The position numbers and the translations under genes were made by a program. The notes beneath the pieces are model-generated. The model was not told the DNA's origin. It saw only the letters and a program-made list of their open reading frames with translations, and ran no database searches. A stretch of DNA of 64,000 nucleotides from Chloranthus sessilifolius (Eukaryota; Streptophyta; Magnoliopsida; Chloranthales; Chloranthaceae), in contig CM037591.1 in the NCBI GenBank assembly GCA_021018995.1, forward strand, positions 7,260,001 through 7,324,000. Reading direction: 5' to 3'. This document shows, piece by piece, positions 12,601 to 24,599 of this stretch; positions within the stretch are counted from its first letter, which is position 1, and each line of letters begins with the position of its first letter.

Positions 12601-13515
12601 GGTTTTCAGTCTGACACATTTTGTGTTTGTTGCCTGTTCTATGCCTCGTGCAGGTCATTCCTGACTCAGCTCCCAAGGCTCCTCCCTGAGAGTCGACTCC
12701 TCTTCCTACTCAGGTACGTGTAGTAGTTATGTGCTCATTCATGTTTTCTATTAGAGTATGGTTTTGATGTTTTCTTTATTTGTGTTGTAGCCATCCACGA
12801 CTGAGGCTTCTCTTCCACCTCCTGTTGATTCGATGACGGCCGCGATCGTTGAGCGCCTTCTTCAGGAGCGCATTGAGCTGGTATGCTTCTCTTTCTCTTT
12901 TCAGCATTTCCTTCTTTTGTGGGTATGCTCGGCTCTTGACTTTGGGTAGTTATGCAGGCTTGTCAGCTTGAGGAGTTGCATTTGGAGATAGCGCGGGCGC
13001 GTGCTATTCCGATGGCGAGGCAGGTTCTCTCGGGCACGCAGAGTCGTGAGGAATTGCTCCTTAGCATGCTTGTAGCATAGGGGACCCAGGTGGAGGTAGT
13101 AGAGGCTGCTCGTCAAATAGTACGGTCAAAGATGTAGGCTACAATAGACCGGCTGTAGTATCGACTGTCGCGGAGCGAGTGAGGGGTTCCTGGGGTGGTT
13201 GGTCGACTTCTCGAGCCGAAGTCAACGGCTACTGGTCAGCCTCGTCGTACGACGCGTGAGCGCATGAGGGATTATGCCCGCAAGGATTCTATTATTCAAG
13301 AGCTATTCACTAAGGGTCCTTCGCATTCGCAGTCTAGATGATCGACCGGTCAGGCAAGCGAGGGAGGTTCGGTTGTTGGGCCTTCTTTTCATGGCGAGTA
13401 TCCGCTAACTCGGGTGCCGAGATTGAGTTCTCGGTGGATCAGATTCCTGATTCCCAGGATGATGAGATTGGGGATAGCGACGACCGGCCATCCCAAAGGC
13501 AGCGTAGGGTGTAGG
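9667..13515 (+). pseudogene. Plant-mobile-domain (PMD) gene, intron-containing, antisense within the gypsy element
   Basis: The first part (9667-10045) encodes a Pro/Glu/Val-rich leader with VPPEGAVPPKGA-like repeats. From about 10305 the translation matches the aminotransferase-like plant mobile domain: VVERWKAEH, GEPVTGQMLSDYQ, AFLMHFFEGVLFS, LWAYDHF and VIWRPYEEGE, with the last two in separate exons. PMD proteins include the Arabidopsis silencing factors MAIN and MAIL1, and the domain also occurs in MULE and gypsy elements. Several segments after 11035 end in GT and begin after AG, consistent with introns. The later segments (12090-13130) are coiled-coil-like (LLQGQQQAG, ACQLEELHLEI). The strand is opposite to pol. 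As part of the retroelement it is a broken fossil. Confidence 0.7.
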
Positions 13516-13549
13516 ATTATGTATATATATTTTCTCCCTCTTTTGTGTT

Positions 13550-13612
13550 TATTGTGTATACAGGGGGTATGCCCCTGGTGGCAAGTGTAAAAAAAACTTT
13601 ATATATATAGAG
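13550..13612 (+). terminator. 3'-end signature of the PMD module
   Basis: GGGGGTATGCCCCTGGTGG is followed by AAGTGTAAAAAAAAC and an AT-rich tract. Related phrases stand at about 7664 and 8935. The repeated position after a gene-like body suggests a transcript end or polyadenylation region. Confidence 0.45.
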
Positions 13613-15200
13613 ATCTTTTGAGTTTAGGCATACATGTCTTTTGCTTTTCTTTTCTTGTTACCTCTTGTATTTCAGCTAGTTGTCATCGATGTCGTCGCTT
13701 GTTATCGGGACTTGGATACTCCTTGAGTTGCACTGCCTATTCCGCCACGCTCCTACACTGGGGCATTTTTTTAGCTCTATAATTTTCTTTCAGTTATTTG
13801 CTTTCCCTGTTGCAATATTTACCTTTCCATGTAATGAAAAAAAAAAATGAAAAAAAACCAAAAAAAATACAACAAAATGCCCCCTTTTTTTACCCGACTT
13901 CTGTCTGAGACGCCTCCCCCTTGACAATTAGCAAGGGGAAAAACAAAACTACTAATAACTTTATTCTGCATCTTCTCTATGGACAAGCAGAGGAGCCTAA
14001 TGTGACTCCTCTCCTAAAAAAAAGCCTCAGTGCTGAGATGCAATGGAGCTTCCCTGGGTTTCAAGGGTACTTGGGTCTGTATAGGGTTGTGTGTGTGCTT
14101 GGTGAGTTAGTTTCAAAGAAAAGTTCTTTGACATTATTTTGCGGTACTGGAGCAGGCATTTAGTTATGTCAGCCGTGTACCAGGCTTTACCTTCATTAGT
14201 GATCACCCTTTCCCATAGTCTGGTTCAGAGGGGTGTATGGTGAGTAGTAGGTGATTTCATTAGTCAACATTCACGAGTTTTTGGTTTTATTTCAAGGGAT
14301 ATCTGGGAAAATTCTAACTCATCGTCCGAAAAGTAAAAAAAAAGGTGATAAAAAGGGGTGAGGCTCAATGACGTCGGGGTAGCTTCCTATTTGACGACTT
14401 TGAAAGAGGTAGGTAACAGTCTTTTTCTCAGATGGTGTGTGGTGCCATAGTTGAGCTCTCCGTCATGCTTCGGTACCATCAAAGTCTCACATTCCATGGT
14501 CAATAGGAGTTTGTCCTCCTCCCACCACCTTACGACGATATTTAGTAGTATAAAGACACCAAGGATGCCCTCACAGTTTGCTTATACTTTCCTAGCAGGT
14601 CTATTAAGAATATCCTCACAGTTTACTTATGCTTCCCTAGGCTTAATGACTAGTTCACTCGTCGTATTGCTCTCACTCGATGTATGTGTGTATATTTTTT
14701 TTAAAAGCAGCCTGCTGACACAGGAATGGTGAGGTTTGATTAAACCTAACATCTTCATTTTTTATGCTCTAACGTCTCCTCCAATGGCGGGAAAAGGGGG
14801 TGAGAGTCGGGTGTTACCTATACTTTTAGAAGAGGTCATATATTTGACTAAACTTTCAATCAAATTGCCCGACTAAGGAGGTGGGTGATGAGTTAGAAGG
14901 TTTTGGGAGGTATCTCTAGAAATAATGACGTACAACTAATGAATGTGTCGTGATGACTATGAGGGCGGTATGTGTAGGTATCAGACTGTGGGATGTGATG
15001 ATCACGAGGCTAAGGGTAGTACTTTCTCAAGTACATGGTGTTCCACGGGTTAGGAAGTTCCTCCCCATCTTAGTCCACCAGTTTATATGCGTTGCCGGGG
15101 TACGCGGCCACTACAACGTATGGTCCTTCCCAGTTCGGATTCAGCTTCCCTTTCGGGTGAGCATGCTTGGAAGGCATGATTTTCTTCAAGACTAATTCTC
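13612..15200. other. Spacer between the PMD gene end and pol remnants
   Basis: This stretch contains an A-rich zone near 13840-13870 and scattered pyrimidine tracts. Short ORFs on both strands resemble nothing I recognise. It probably belongs to the 3' untranslated part of the element, downstream of integrase on the minus strand. Confidence 0.4.
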
Positions 15201-16200
15201 TAATTTCAAATGATCACTCAAGGACTTTCTTATCGTAGGCTCTAGCCACTCTCCTTTGGTATACTTGTGCATGGTCATCTTCTTTTAGGTGAGCCTCATC
15301 AAGTTGTTCTAGCTCAGTGAGTAATGTGACTCTCCTCTCGCCTATAGATAGTTGATCATCTAGTTGGATTCGCAGGGATGGTACTTGTATCTCGTAAGAT
15401 AGAACTGCTTTGATCCCGTACATGAGTAGATAAGGAGTTTGGCCAGTGGTCGTGCGAATAGAAGTTCTATAAGCCCAGAGTGCTTCTGATAGTCGTTCAG
15501 GCCAGTCGGCTCCATTGCTTGTCTCCACTGTTTGTTTCAGGATCCGAGTCAGTGTCTTGTTCATATCCTCTGCTTATCCATTCCCTTGGGAGTAGAACAG
15601 TGATGAGTGATATAGATCGATACTAAATTTCTTGCATAGTTTCATCTTTTCTGTAATGAATTATGGTCCGTTGTCGGTGACAAACATCCTGAGAACTCCA
15701 AACTTGGCGATGATGTTCTGAGTGATAAACTTTATGAGAATTGAAGCAGTGATTCTGACATATGACTTGGCTTCTACCCAGTCATATGTAATATTCAATC
15801 GTTGTGAGGATAAATGCATGCTTGTGAGTATTCCCGACTGTGTCTGTGAAGGGTTTGATGATATCGAAGGCCTGCATCGAGAATGGCCATGGAAAGATTA
15901 TGGGATTTAATGCAACTGATCGGGCTTTGATGAGCATGGCATGTTTTTGGCATTTCCTGCACCATTGGGTGTACAAATGGCAGTCTCTATGCATTGTTAG
16001 CCGAGTAACCACATCGAGGATGCAGTGCATGAGTCTCGATCTTTTGGTATTAGTGCGAGAGGGCACCGGTGTGTGCTTCTTGGATGATATATTATCTTTC
16101 AGTTGTTGTAACAGATCGCAACAATACTCCTTTGGTGAAGGCTTCCTTGTACAGTGCCTCACCTAAGATGCAGAATCTAGTGCATTGGTTCCTTATGGTC
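15200..16200 (-). mobile_element. Integrase remnant
   Basis: The minus-strand translation shows gypsy integrase features: WPERLSEALWAYRTS and TGQTPYLLMYG toward its C-terminal part, and a zinc-finger-like H-C region with HRDCHLYTQWCRKCQKH upstream. Order and strand agree with the RT and RNase H remnants. Broken. Confidence 0.8.
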
Positions 16201-16399
16201 TTTCGTTTGATCTTGGTAGTGTTTGGAGGGGCATGTCGATGCTTCAGGAAATTCCATATGTTGAAATACCATGGTTGTCCATCGTCGGTTAGTGATTTCT
16301 TGAATCTGAAAGTCACTATGTCGAATTCTTTCTTCATAGGCTCCACTGGGATAGGCTACTTCTCCTTTGTAGTAGATTCTGGTTGAGTTAGTAGTTCCG

Positions 16400-17230
16400 A
16401 TTTTACTTATCAGGCGACTTCGTGTGTTGGTGTAGTTAATTTCTCGTTGAAGAAGGACTTGGTGCTTTGACTGACTGGTATCTGTATAACTGAGGCAAGC
16501 ATAGTGAGGGAGTCTGCCAGCTCATTTTCTAATCTCGGGATGTGCGTGAAAGAGATCCTCTCAAACTTCTTGATCAGGAACTGAGCTTTCTCTAAGTATG
16601 CCATCAGTCTCCTTTCTTTGGTCTTTCATTCTCCAATGACTTGCGATATATCAAGTTTGGAGTCTCCTATCGTCTTCGACTGCTTGACACCCAGGTGCAG
16701 TGTTGCCCTTAGTCCGGAAATGAAGGCTTCGTATTCTGCAACATTGTTGGTGACTTGAAAGTCAAGTTGAAATGCTTTTGGTATGACAAATCCTTCAGGG
16801 CTAAGTAGGACTATCCCTATGCCATTTCCTCTGTGATTGAGAGCTCCATCAAAGTACAGGGTCCATGAGGTCTTGTCAGGCTCTTCATTGTAAATTAAGA
16901 GTAGGTCTTCGTCGAAGAAGTCTATGCATACTGGTTCATTGCTCGGGAGTGGGAGATTGGCGAGGTAATCGGCGATCGCCTATCCTTTGATTGACTTCTG
17001 CATAGTGTAGGTGATGTCAAACTCTTGTAGCAACATATACCAGCGAGCGATCCTTTCGGATGTGGCGGGCTTCTCGAATATATACTTCAGAGGGTCCATT
17101 TGTGCTAGTATCGTTATCTTGTATGCTTCGAAGTAGTGTTGTAGTTTTGTCGAAGCCCAAACCTGTGTGAGGCATGTCTTCTCTATTATAGTATATTTCC
17201 GCTCGTACTTGACCATTGTTCTACTGAGGT
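16400..17230 (-). mobile_element. RNase H remnants
   Basis: One piece near 16980-17216 shows YTIIEKTCLTQVWASTKLQHYF and ARWYMLLQEFDI, typical of the RT-linked RNase H. A second piece near 16410-16604 contains HIPRLENELADSLT, typical of the additional RNase H domain of some plant gypsy lineages such as Tat. Broken. Confidence 0.75.
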
Positions 17231-17905
17231 AGTAGATGGCCTTTTCCTTCTTCCCGTCTTCATCATGTTATTCATGAATCTCCTGATGAATTGCAGCCTT
17301 CTTATCAAGCCTCGTAGTTCTTTGATGTTGCTAGGGGGTGGCATCTCAAGGATGGCTTTGACTTTTATCGGGTCGACTTCAATTCCTCGCTTATTGACTA
17401 TGAATCCTAATAATTTCTCGAAGGTAACTCCGAACACACATTTCTTGGGATTCGTCTTTAATTGGTATTTCTTAGATCATTCTAACACCGGTCGTAGCAC
17501 TACGACATGTCCTGCTCATGTTTGAGACTTCACTAATATGTCATCGACGTAAACCTCTATGCACTTGTGCATCATGTCGTGAAAGATTTCCATCATGGCA
17601 CATTGATACATGGCTCCTGCATTCTTGAGTCCGAAGGGCATGATGGCGTAGCAGTTGGTTCCCCATGGCATGGTGAACAAGGTCTTCTCTTGGTCGGAGT
17701 CTGCTAACTTGATCTGATTGTATCCTGAGAAGCTGTTCATGAAGGACAATATCTCATGTCCGATAGTGTTGTCGACCAGAGTGTCGATATGTGGGAGTGG
17801 GAAATCATCTTTTGGGCATGCTCGGTTGAGATTCCGGAAGTCGATGCATACCCGTTCTCTACCGTCTTTCTTGGTGACAGATACTATGTTTGCAACCCAC
17901 AAGGG
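17190..17905 (-). mobile_element. Reverse transcriptase remnant
   Basis: Clear gypsy RT motifs appear: RVCIDFRNLNRACPKDDFPLP, MPFGLKNAGAMYQ, and the catalytic core VYVDDILVKS. FLGFIVNKRGIEVDP-like and RGLIRRLQFIRRF-like parts follow at 17186-17437. This is the strongest family evidence in the element. Confidence 0.92.
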
Positions 17906-17939
17906 GTAGAGGACGACTCGAATGAACTTTGCCTTGTGT

Positions 17940-19425
17940 AGCTTGTCGACTTCCTCTTTAACTTATAGCATAGTTTGCAGGTGCATCCTTCTGAGTTTTT
18001 GCTTGACGGGTTTCGCATCGGGTTTCAGGACTAAGCAATGTTCCACTAGGTTCGGGTCCAAATCGGGCATGTATTCGTAGGACCATGCGAAAGAGTTGAG
18101 GTGGTCTTGAAGGACTTGGATAATCTATTGTCTTTCCTTAGGGCTGAGTGTTGCGCTAATTAGTAGCTTCTTGGGCTTCTCCTCAGTGCCGAAGTTGATT
18201 TCTTTTGTAGGTTCTACAGCAGCTTGGGTATACTCGTCAAAGCATTTGATAACCTGTTGGAAGTCTTGTGGCTCGTTAGTAGCTGGTGCTCCCTCTTCTT
18301 CATATGTCAACTTATAAACTGCAAAATTGCTACACTAGGGGGGTTAGTTTTGGTGAGAAGTAGCTCTTCATCGGTGCAGTTGATGACTGCGATGTCTTTA
18401 GTGAGGTGCGGGTCGAGGCTATTCATTCTCCTCTCGAAGTCATAGAGTATCTCGTCAGGTATGATTTCAGGCTTTTTTCTTCGCCGGGACGCTCTGCGAT
18501 TTAGTGAGGGAGGAGTAGGATCAGTTTGAGTGGAGTCGGGGTGTCCCCGTGTGGTTATGTCAGTTATTACTTCCTCGATTTTACTTGCGTGATTGCTACT
18601 CATAGCCTTTTGAGAGGGGTTTCGTCGCTGATCGTCGGATGGGTCTGGGATGAAGGGTTCCCTCTCTCTTCCGTGATTAATAATTTTTAGATTTTCTACT
18701 TCTAGATTTTTAGGGGTTTTCTATTTTTTTTATTTTTGATAATAAGTATGGTACAGGGTCGGTTGCCTAAGGAGGAACCGGCATACTTGCTTCTTCTAGT
18801 TGGGGAAGTGGGGCAGCTGCTGAAGCCATTCGAGTGAGTCTTCGAAGGATGTGGACATGTTTTGAATTGGCATTTTTTTTGTGATCCTCGTCTGGGATGA
18901 TCCTCCTGATGAGTGATGTCGGTGCCATCCTGTCAGATGATTCTCCTTCTTCTAGTACGTGGATTGCTTCCTATTCGAAGAGAATTTGAAGGTGATAGTC
19001 GTCCATACTTTCGTCCTCGGAATTGGACTGAGAGCATTCTTGCTGTTGACATTCTATCCACTGCTACTCCGCAGCTATTGTTTGCGCACGGAGGAGTGAA
19101 GGGCTCTTCATCACCGACCATGTTGATCTCGGGTTGTTGAGAGGCTGAATCGTAGGATGGCCCATCATCGTATACCGGGTTGCTAAGGTAATTCCATAAT
19201 GGTGGATTGCCGATCTTCAGTCTTCGTATCCCAGCCATGGGGATGTCCTTGCGTTCTCGAGAAGTCCCCGATAGCACGAGCGCGTGCGAAAAGAAGTAGG
19301 GTAGAAAGAAAAGGAAAATAACATAAAGGAAAAAAAACAAAGAAAACTATGTATGCGATAAAAGAAAAAACCTAATGAAACTAAAATGACTTTGGCAAGA
19401 AGAAGTCCGATCGCGATCGTCAGTT
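17940..19425 (-). mobile_element. Region upstream of RT, no recognisable gag
   Basis: Minus-strand open pieces at 18125-18603 and 18933-19340 are charged or low-complexity. They show no nucleocapsid zinc knuckle or capsid similarity that I recognise. Near the 5' LTR (about 19411-19422) lies the palindrome CGATCGCGATCG. I could not identify a convincing primer-binding site next to the LTR. Confidence 0.4.
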
Positions 19426-21490
19426 TGTTGGCGCGTGCTTTTTCTGGGTTCCTTTCGGTCCCCAGAATAAGTTACCAATTATGTCCCGAATGGACTTTGA
19501 CAAAGGTAGTGGCGACTAGCTCTAGGAATATCAAATAAAAGAGATAAATCTTGAGTAAGAAATACTTGGTTCGTGCGATCGCCGACTGCAGATGTTTATC
19601 GACACTGCAACACGTCGTTAATCACGCTTTACGGGGGTATGGGTTGTTCTCTTTACTGAATCGCCGGCCGGCCGACGTCAACTGCACTGGGTCGTTCGGA
19701 AGTTCAATTAATCTTCTTTTCTTATTTCGCGCACTTCAGTCTTCTTTATGCTGCTTTAACTCTAATTAATTTATTTTCCTAGACCTATTGGGAGTCTAAT
19801 TAATTGAATATCCTAATTCTCCTAGAAGCCTAATTATTTTTAATCTCTTAATCCTACTAGAAGTCCGATTAATTGAAATATCCTATATCTATTAAGAGTC
19901 TATCTAATTTAAATATCTAATTAATTAATTAAGAAAAAAGGGGGTTTGAGCCCGTTATGCTAAGGAGAATCGGCCTCATTCCTGAGTACCCTCTGCAAAC
20001 TCCCTTGGGCAAATCGGGTGGCTAAAAGTAATTTTGTGAATTTTTAAGTTTGAAAACTGAATTTTGGATCGAAAACTAAGAATTATGGATTATTTGGGAT
20101 TAAAGTTGAGACTGTATTGAAAATTAGAATTTAGGACTGGGACTGATATCAGGACTGAAAATTGAGATCAGAATTAAGAACTAGAACTGAGATTAAGAAC
20201 TAGGAACTAAAATTTAGAATTAAAAGGAGAATAAAAAGGGGAAACTAGATCCTAGAGATTAAGAACTAGAATTAGAATAAAAAAATTTAATACTAGAACT
20301 TAAAACTAGAACCTAAGAACTAGAATCAGAGACTAGAATTAAGAACTAGAAAAGAAAAACAGGAACTAAAATTAAGAGCTATAATTAAAACCTAAGGACT
20401 GGTTCTAGAAACTAAGAACTAGAACCAGAAGATTAAGAACTAGAGTTGAAAACTAGAACTAGAAACTAAAAGATTACCTAAAGCTATGCCCCGCAGAGGA
20501 GGAACTCGAGATCCGCAGAGAGGGGCCGGAGTTCGAGAGAGAAGAGAACTTTAAAGAATTTGTGTGTGAAAAACTTGTGAAAAAAATTCTCTCTAGAAAA
20601 TCCATTTTGATCTCTAAAATATTGTCCTCCAAAATTGTGTTTTGGGTCAAGGTAGGGGGGTCTTACTTATAGGTAACGGGATAATTCCACGCGTTGGCGC
20701 GGGTCCAAAATTGGGAATTCCGCGCGTGGGGGGAGTTCCTCAATTAAATTCCGCGTAGTGGCAAGTGCGCTTGATTTAGCTCGAGTCGGTCCCCGCAACG
20801 GGAGTCCTAATCCTAGTCGGCCTAGAAGACTGATTCCGCACAGTGGCGTATGCGTGGAATCCGATTCTGCACAGTGGGGTATGCGCTTGATCACGAGTTC
20901 AGGCGGTCTTAGGAATCAGAAGTCGTGTTGAGTTGGGAATCAATTCCGTGCGTCTGGGTCAGCGTGGAATCGGGTCTTTGGGCGGTTTGGGGAGTTAGAG
21001 TCCCAGTCCAAATTCTGGACTGATTCCGCATGTGTGGTGTCACACAAGATCGATTTCACGTAATTGTGTGAGTGTGGGATAGGGGACTTCAGGCGGTCTG
21101 GGGAAGGCAGTGCCTAGTCCAAGTGGGACTAATTCTGTGCACTTGTGTGTGCATGGAATCGAATTGAGCGCAAGCGTGTATGCACTTAATTTGGGACTTA
21201 AGCGGTCCGCGGGAAGAGAGAGCCTAGTCCAAGTGGGACCAATTGAGCCCATGTGGCCATGCATTCAATCGAATTTCGCACGTTTGTATATGCGCAAAAT
21301 TCAGGATCTTTCTAGGTTTCGATCGGGTCTGAGCCGCAGAACTATTATTTCAGCCTGGGTCTCAACCATATATTATTATTTCAGTCTATGGTCCTCATGT
21401 CAAGGTTTTAAGGTCTTCGAAGAAGGTCAGTCCTTCTCCGAAGATGAACAGGTTTGTATACTCCGAGAGGGAAAAATCGGTGTGTCTACA
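19426..21490 (-). repeat. Right LTR (5' LTR by transcription) of the 18.6-kb element
   Basis: It pairs with 2923-5011. On the minus strand it starts TGTAGACACACCG and ends CGCGCCAACA, so TG...CA termini are intact. It has the same internal order as the left LTR, including the AGAACTAGAA-rich zone at about 20030-20470. The right target duplication AGATC follows at 21491-21495. Confidence 0.92.
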
Positions 21491-21607
21491 AGATCGAGCT
21501 GTCGGGAAGTGATGGTGTACTTAGATACCATTTAATCACTGTAAATCAAATTGCGTGTGTGATCTGACAGCACGAGTTTTGTCATAAGGAAAATTCGGGC
21601 CGTCACA
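21491..21607 (+). mobile_element. Right part of the outer gypsy element's 5' LTR
   Basis: After the AGATC duplication this block runs to CCGTCACA at 21607. It is the continuation of 2441-2922 and joins directly onto a primer-binding site, which fixes its role as a 5' LTR end. Confidence 0.55.
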
Positions 21608-21609
21608 GG

Positions 21610-21622
21610 TGGTATCAAAGCC
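21610..21622 (+). promoter_or_regulatory. Primer-binding site, initiator-Met tRNA type
   Basis: TGGTATCAAAGCC lies two bases after the LTR end. It differs by one base from the common plant retroelement motif TGGTATCAGAGC, which pairs with the 3' end of initiator Met tRNA. Confidence 0.75.
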
Positions 21623-21751
21623 CTAGGCTGTAAGTCTTATGGGCATTCAGAGCTATGACTTAGGGAAGCAATGGCATAGGCAGTCACCATTCCTTAGACT
21701 AGGTTCTTAGGACAAATCTGATAGGCATTTTCTTGCTTATGACAGATCAAT

Positions 21752-22440
21752 ATGCCTCCTAGAAGGGGACGACCGCAGACTGTGCACACAGACAGTCCAA
21801 CAAATGACCAAGGAATAGCTACCATTGCTGATGCCATTCCGATAGGTAACAACAACAATGCTTCCCCAGTAGAAAATAATATGGGACATACTCCAGCAGT
21901 TGAGGGCAATGCTGGAAATAACCAGCAACTACTAGAGACCATGGTCAATGTCGTGGCCATGCTTACAGAGAGACGACATCCATATGGTTTTCAGGAGTTT
22001 AGGAGATTAAGACCTCCAAGCTTCTATGGCCAAACAGACCTGTTTGAAGCAGAACAGTGGTTGAATCAAATAGAAAAGATTCTTCAGAGGGTTAGGTGTA
22101 ATGAGGAAGAGAAAGTGAGTTGGGCATCATTCCAACTTGAAGGTGAAGTGGACCCTTGGTGGAAGTCCGTAGAGAGAACCCGAGCACCGGGAACGCCCTG
22201 GAGTTGGGCTGAATTCACTCAAGTCTTTAACGAGAAATATTTTCTGATACTTGAGAGGCGCCAAAGGGAAATCCAATTCGCGAATCTAGTGCAAGGAGAA
22301 ATGGCAGTTCGTGAATACGAGTCAGAGTTCACAAGACTCTCTTAGTTCGCACCAGCACTAGTGGCCACCGAACAGATGAAGACACAAAAGTTCGAGTATG
22401 GCCTAAAGTTAGCGATTAAACAAAGGATATCTTTGTTTGA
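21752..22440 (+). mobile_element. gag region of the outer gypsy element
   Basis: Translation from 21752 starts MPPRRGRPQ and contains the gypsy gag signature PPSFYGQTDLFEAEQWLNQIEK, then EGEVDPWWKSVER and EKYFLILERRQREIQF. This is typical of chromovirus-type gypsy gag. The region is cut by the LTR insertion at 22452. Broken. Confidence 0.85.
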
Positions 22441-22451
22441 AGTAACCACAT

Positions 22452-24220
22452 TGTTGGTACGCATTTTTTCTGGGTTCCTTTCAGTCCCCGGAAGAAGTGG
22501 CCCAATTCGGTCCACATGGACTTTGGCAGAAAGCCGCGGAAAGTGATAGAATAATAATAGGAGAATATTTATGTGCTCCTGTAAAAGATATATTAGAATA
22601 ATAAAAGAACAATATTTAAATACAGAAAAATAAAGGAAGGCGAATCTTAAATGAGAATACATGGATTGATGCAAACGCCAGCTACAGATATTTATCGACA
22701 CTGCAACACGTCATTGATCACGCTTTAAGAAAAGCGGGGGCTTACAGGTGGAACTCCTTTACTGAACGTCGGTCGGCAAACTTCGGTAGCTTTCGATTGC
22801 CTTTAATCCAACTAGTTTGGCCTTCTTACTTCTGCTAGGATTCTAACGAATCTAATCTCCTAATCCTATTGGGAGTCTAATTAATCTGGTCTCCTGATCC
22901 TACTGGGAGTCTAATTGGTCTAGTCTCCTAATCCTATCGAGAGTCTAATTAACCTAGTCTCCTAATCTTACTAGGAGTCTAATAAAAAAATGGGTTGTGG
23001 CCCGTTATGCTAAGGAGGATCGACCCCGTTCCCGGGTACCCTCCGTAAGCTCACTTGGGCAAATCAGGTAGCTAAAGGCTATTTTGTGAATACTAGAAAT
23101 TATGAATTTAATTGAGAATTTAAGAATTAAGAGTTTAAGAATTTAGACTCAACAATTAAGGATTTAAGATTTAAAAAGTCTAGAATTTGAGATTAAGAAC
23201 TATAACTGGAATTAAGAACTAGAACCAAAATTAAGAACTAGAACTAAGATTAAGAGCTAGGAACTAGAATTAGAACTAAAATTAAGAACTAGAACCAAAA
23301 TTAAGAACTAAAACTAGAATTAAGAACTAAAACTGGAAAGAAAACTAGAATTTAGAACTAGAACTAGAAACTAGAACTAGAATTTAAAACTTTAATTTAG
23401 AACTAGAACTAGAATTAAGAACTAGAACTAGAATTAGGAACTAGAACTAAGAACTAAGAACTAACTAGAACTAGAGCTAAGAACTAGAACTAAGAAATTA
23501 AGAACTAGAAAGAAAGATTACCTAAGGTTGAGCGCAGCAGAGGGGGAAATCCCAAGATCCTAAGCTTGGAGGAGAGGAACTCGAAAATTTGATTGTTGGA
23601 TGATCTTTTAGTTGGTGTGGTAGGGAGGTCTTTTTATAGGTATCCGAGAAATTACATGCCATGTGGGAAGTGCGCAATTGGTCGGTTGGACCCAATTATG
23701 TGCCCGAAATGGGGCATTTAATTCGATTTTGTGCCCTGTCCGGAGCGCTTAATCGAGTTTGAGTCGGTCACGGACTAGGGTGGTCGGCTGACCAGCTCAA
23801 CTTGGAATCGTAGTTCCAACTCACTTGGAATTAATTATGCGCTCGTGGTAGGGCGTGTAATTCAATTAAGCGCCCACGTACACGCGCTTAACCAAGGAAT
23901 TCAGTTTGTCTTGGGAATTAGAGACCATGTCCAATTGGGAACCAATTACACACGCCGAGTAGAGCGCGGAATTGGGTCTTCAGGCGGTCTATGGGAGGAT
24001 GAGTCCTGGTCCAAGTGTGAGGTGGAAGTCAAGTCCAAATGGGACCAATTGGGCGCTATTAGTTGGGCGTATAATCGCATTGTGTGCTCTGGTTAGGACG
24101 CGTAATCAAGTCCATAAGCGGTCCACAGGAAGACTGAACCTGGTCCAAGTGGGACCAATTGCGCGCATGTATCCATGCGTGTAATCGAGTTACATGCTCT
24201 AAATAGGGCGCATAAGTGGG
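22452..24220 (-). mobile_element. Third, diverged LTR of the Tat-like family inserted in gag
   Basis: It starts TGTTGGTACGC, then ...GGGTTCCTTTC and TGGACTTTGGCA, like the starts of the two long LTRs in plus orientation. It keeps the same internal order: stepped CTAATTAAT repeats, AGAACTAGAA zone (23090-23520), then GGAATC/AATTAAGCGC words. It is clearly more diverged than the pair at 2923 and 19426. The end that should read GGTGTCTACA is missing, so it looks truncated. Confidence 0.75.
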
Positions 24221-24599
24221 GCCCATGGCTTGAAAGATAGCTACTGTTGTTGGAGTAAACAACAGAGCAAAGAGCCTTTAAGACAATACCTTCAGCAGTA
24301 TACAAAAGAAGGGACTTAAGCAGATGGGAGTTCTTGGAAGTGTAGTTGAGAATACAATGAGAAGGCAGCAGTTTGAGTACATGATAACTTCAGCAGTTGC
24401 ATCTCGAGCAATCATGTGGTTCAGAACCTTCAATTAGAAAGGACTCATGCAGTTCAACAATCCAACAAGAGAGCAGCAATATATTTGAGCAAACCCACCT
24501 TCAGCTGTGTGCACACCAGCTGCACACTAGAAGAGCTGGGGTATGCATGTACTCAAGCAACCCAAGCTTCAACAACAATATATGGGAACAGTTGCACAC

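Larger units (their letters stand above)
2923..21490 (-). mobile_element. 18.6-kb Ty3/gypsy element, Tat-like, carrying an antisense PMD gene
   Basis: Two LTRs (2923-5011 and 19426-21490) and a perfect 5-bp target duplication bound this element. Integrase, RNase H and reverse transcriptase remnants occur in that order from 15.2 to 17.9 kb on the minus strand, so transcription runs right to left. A polypurine tract next to the left LTR agrees. Only about 1.5 kb separates the 5' LTR from RT, and no gag is recognisable. Between pol and the 3' LTR lies about 10 kb with an oppositely oriented PMD gene. Extra ORFs in this position, some antisense, are known in the Tat lineage of plant gypsy elements. 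The copy is a broken fossil with well over ten breaks. The LTRs differ by several percent, up to roughly 10% in their first 340 bases by eye, so the insertion is probably millions of years old. Confidence 0.85.

Noticed and set aside
15722-17941. Plus-strand ORFs over the pol region
   Set aside because: They lie opposite clear RT, RNase H and integrase motifs on the minus strand.
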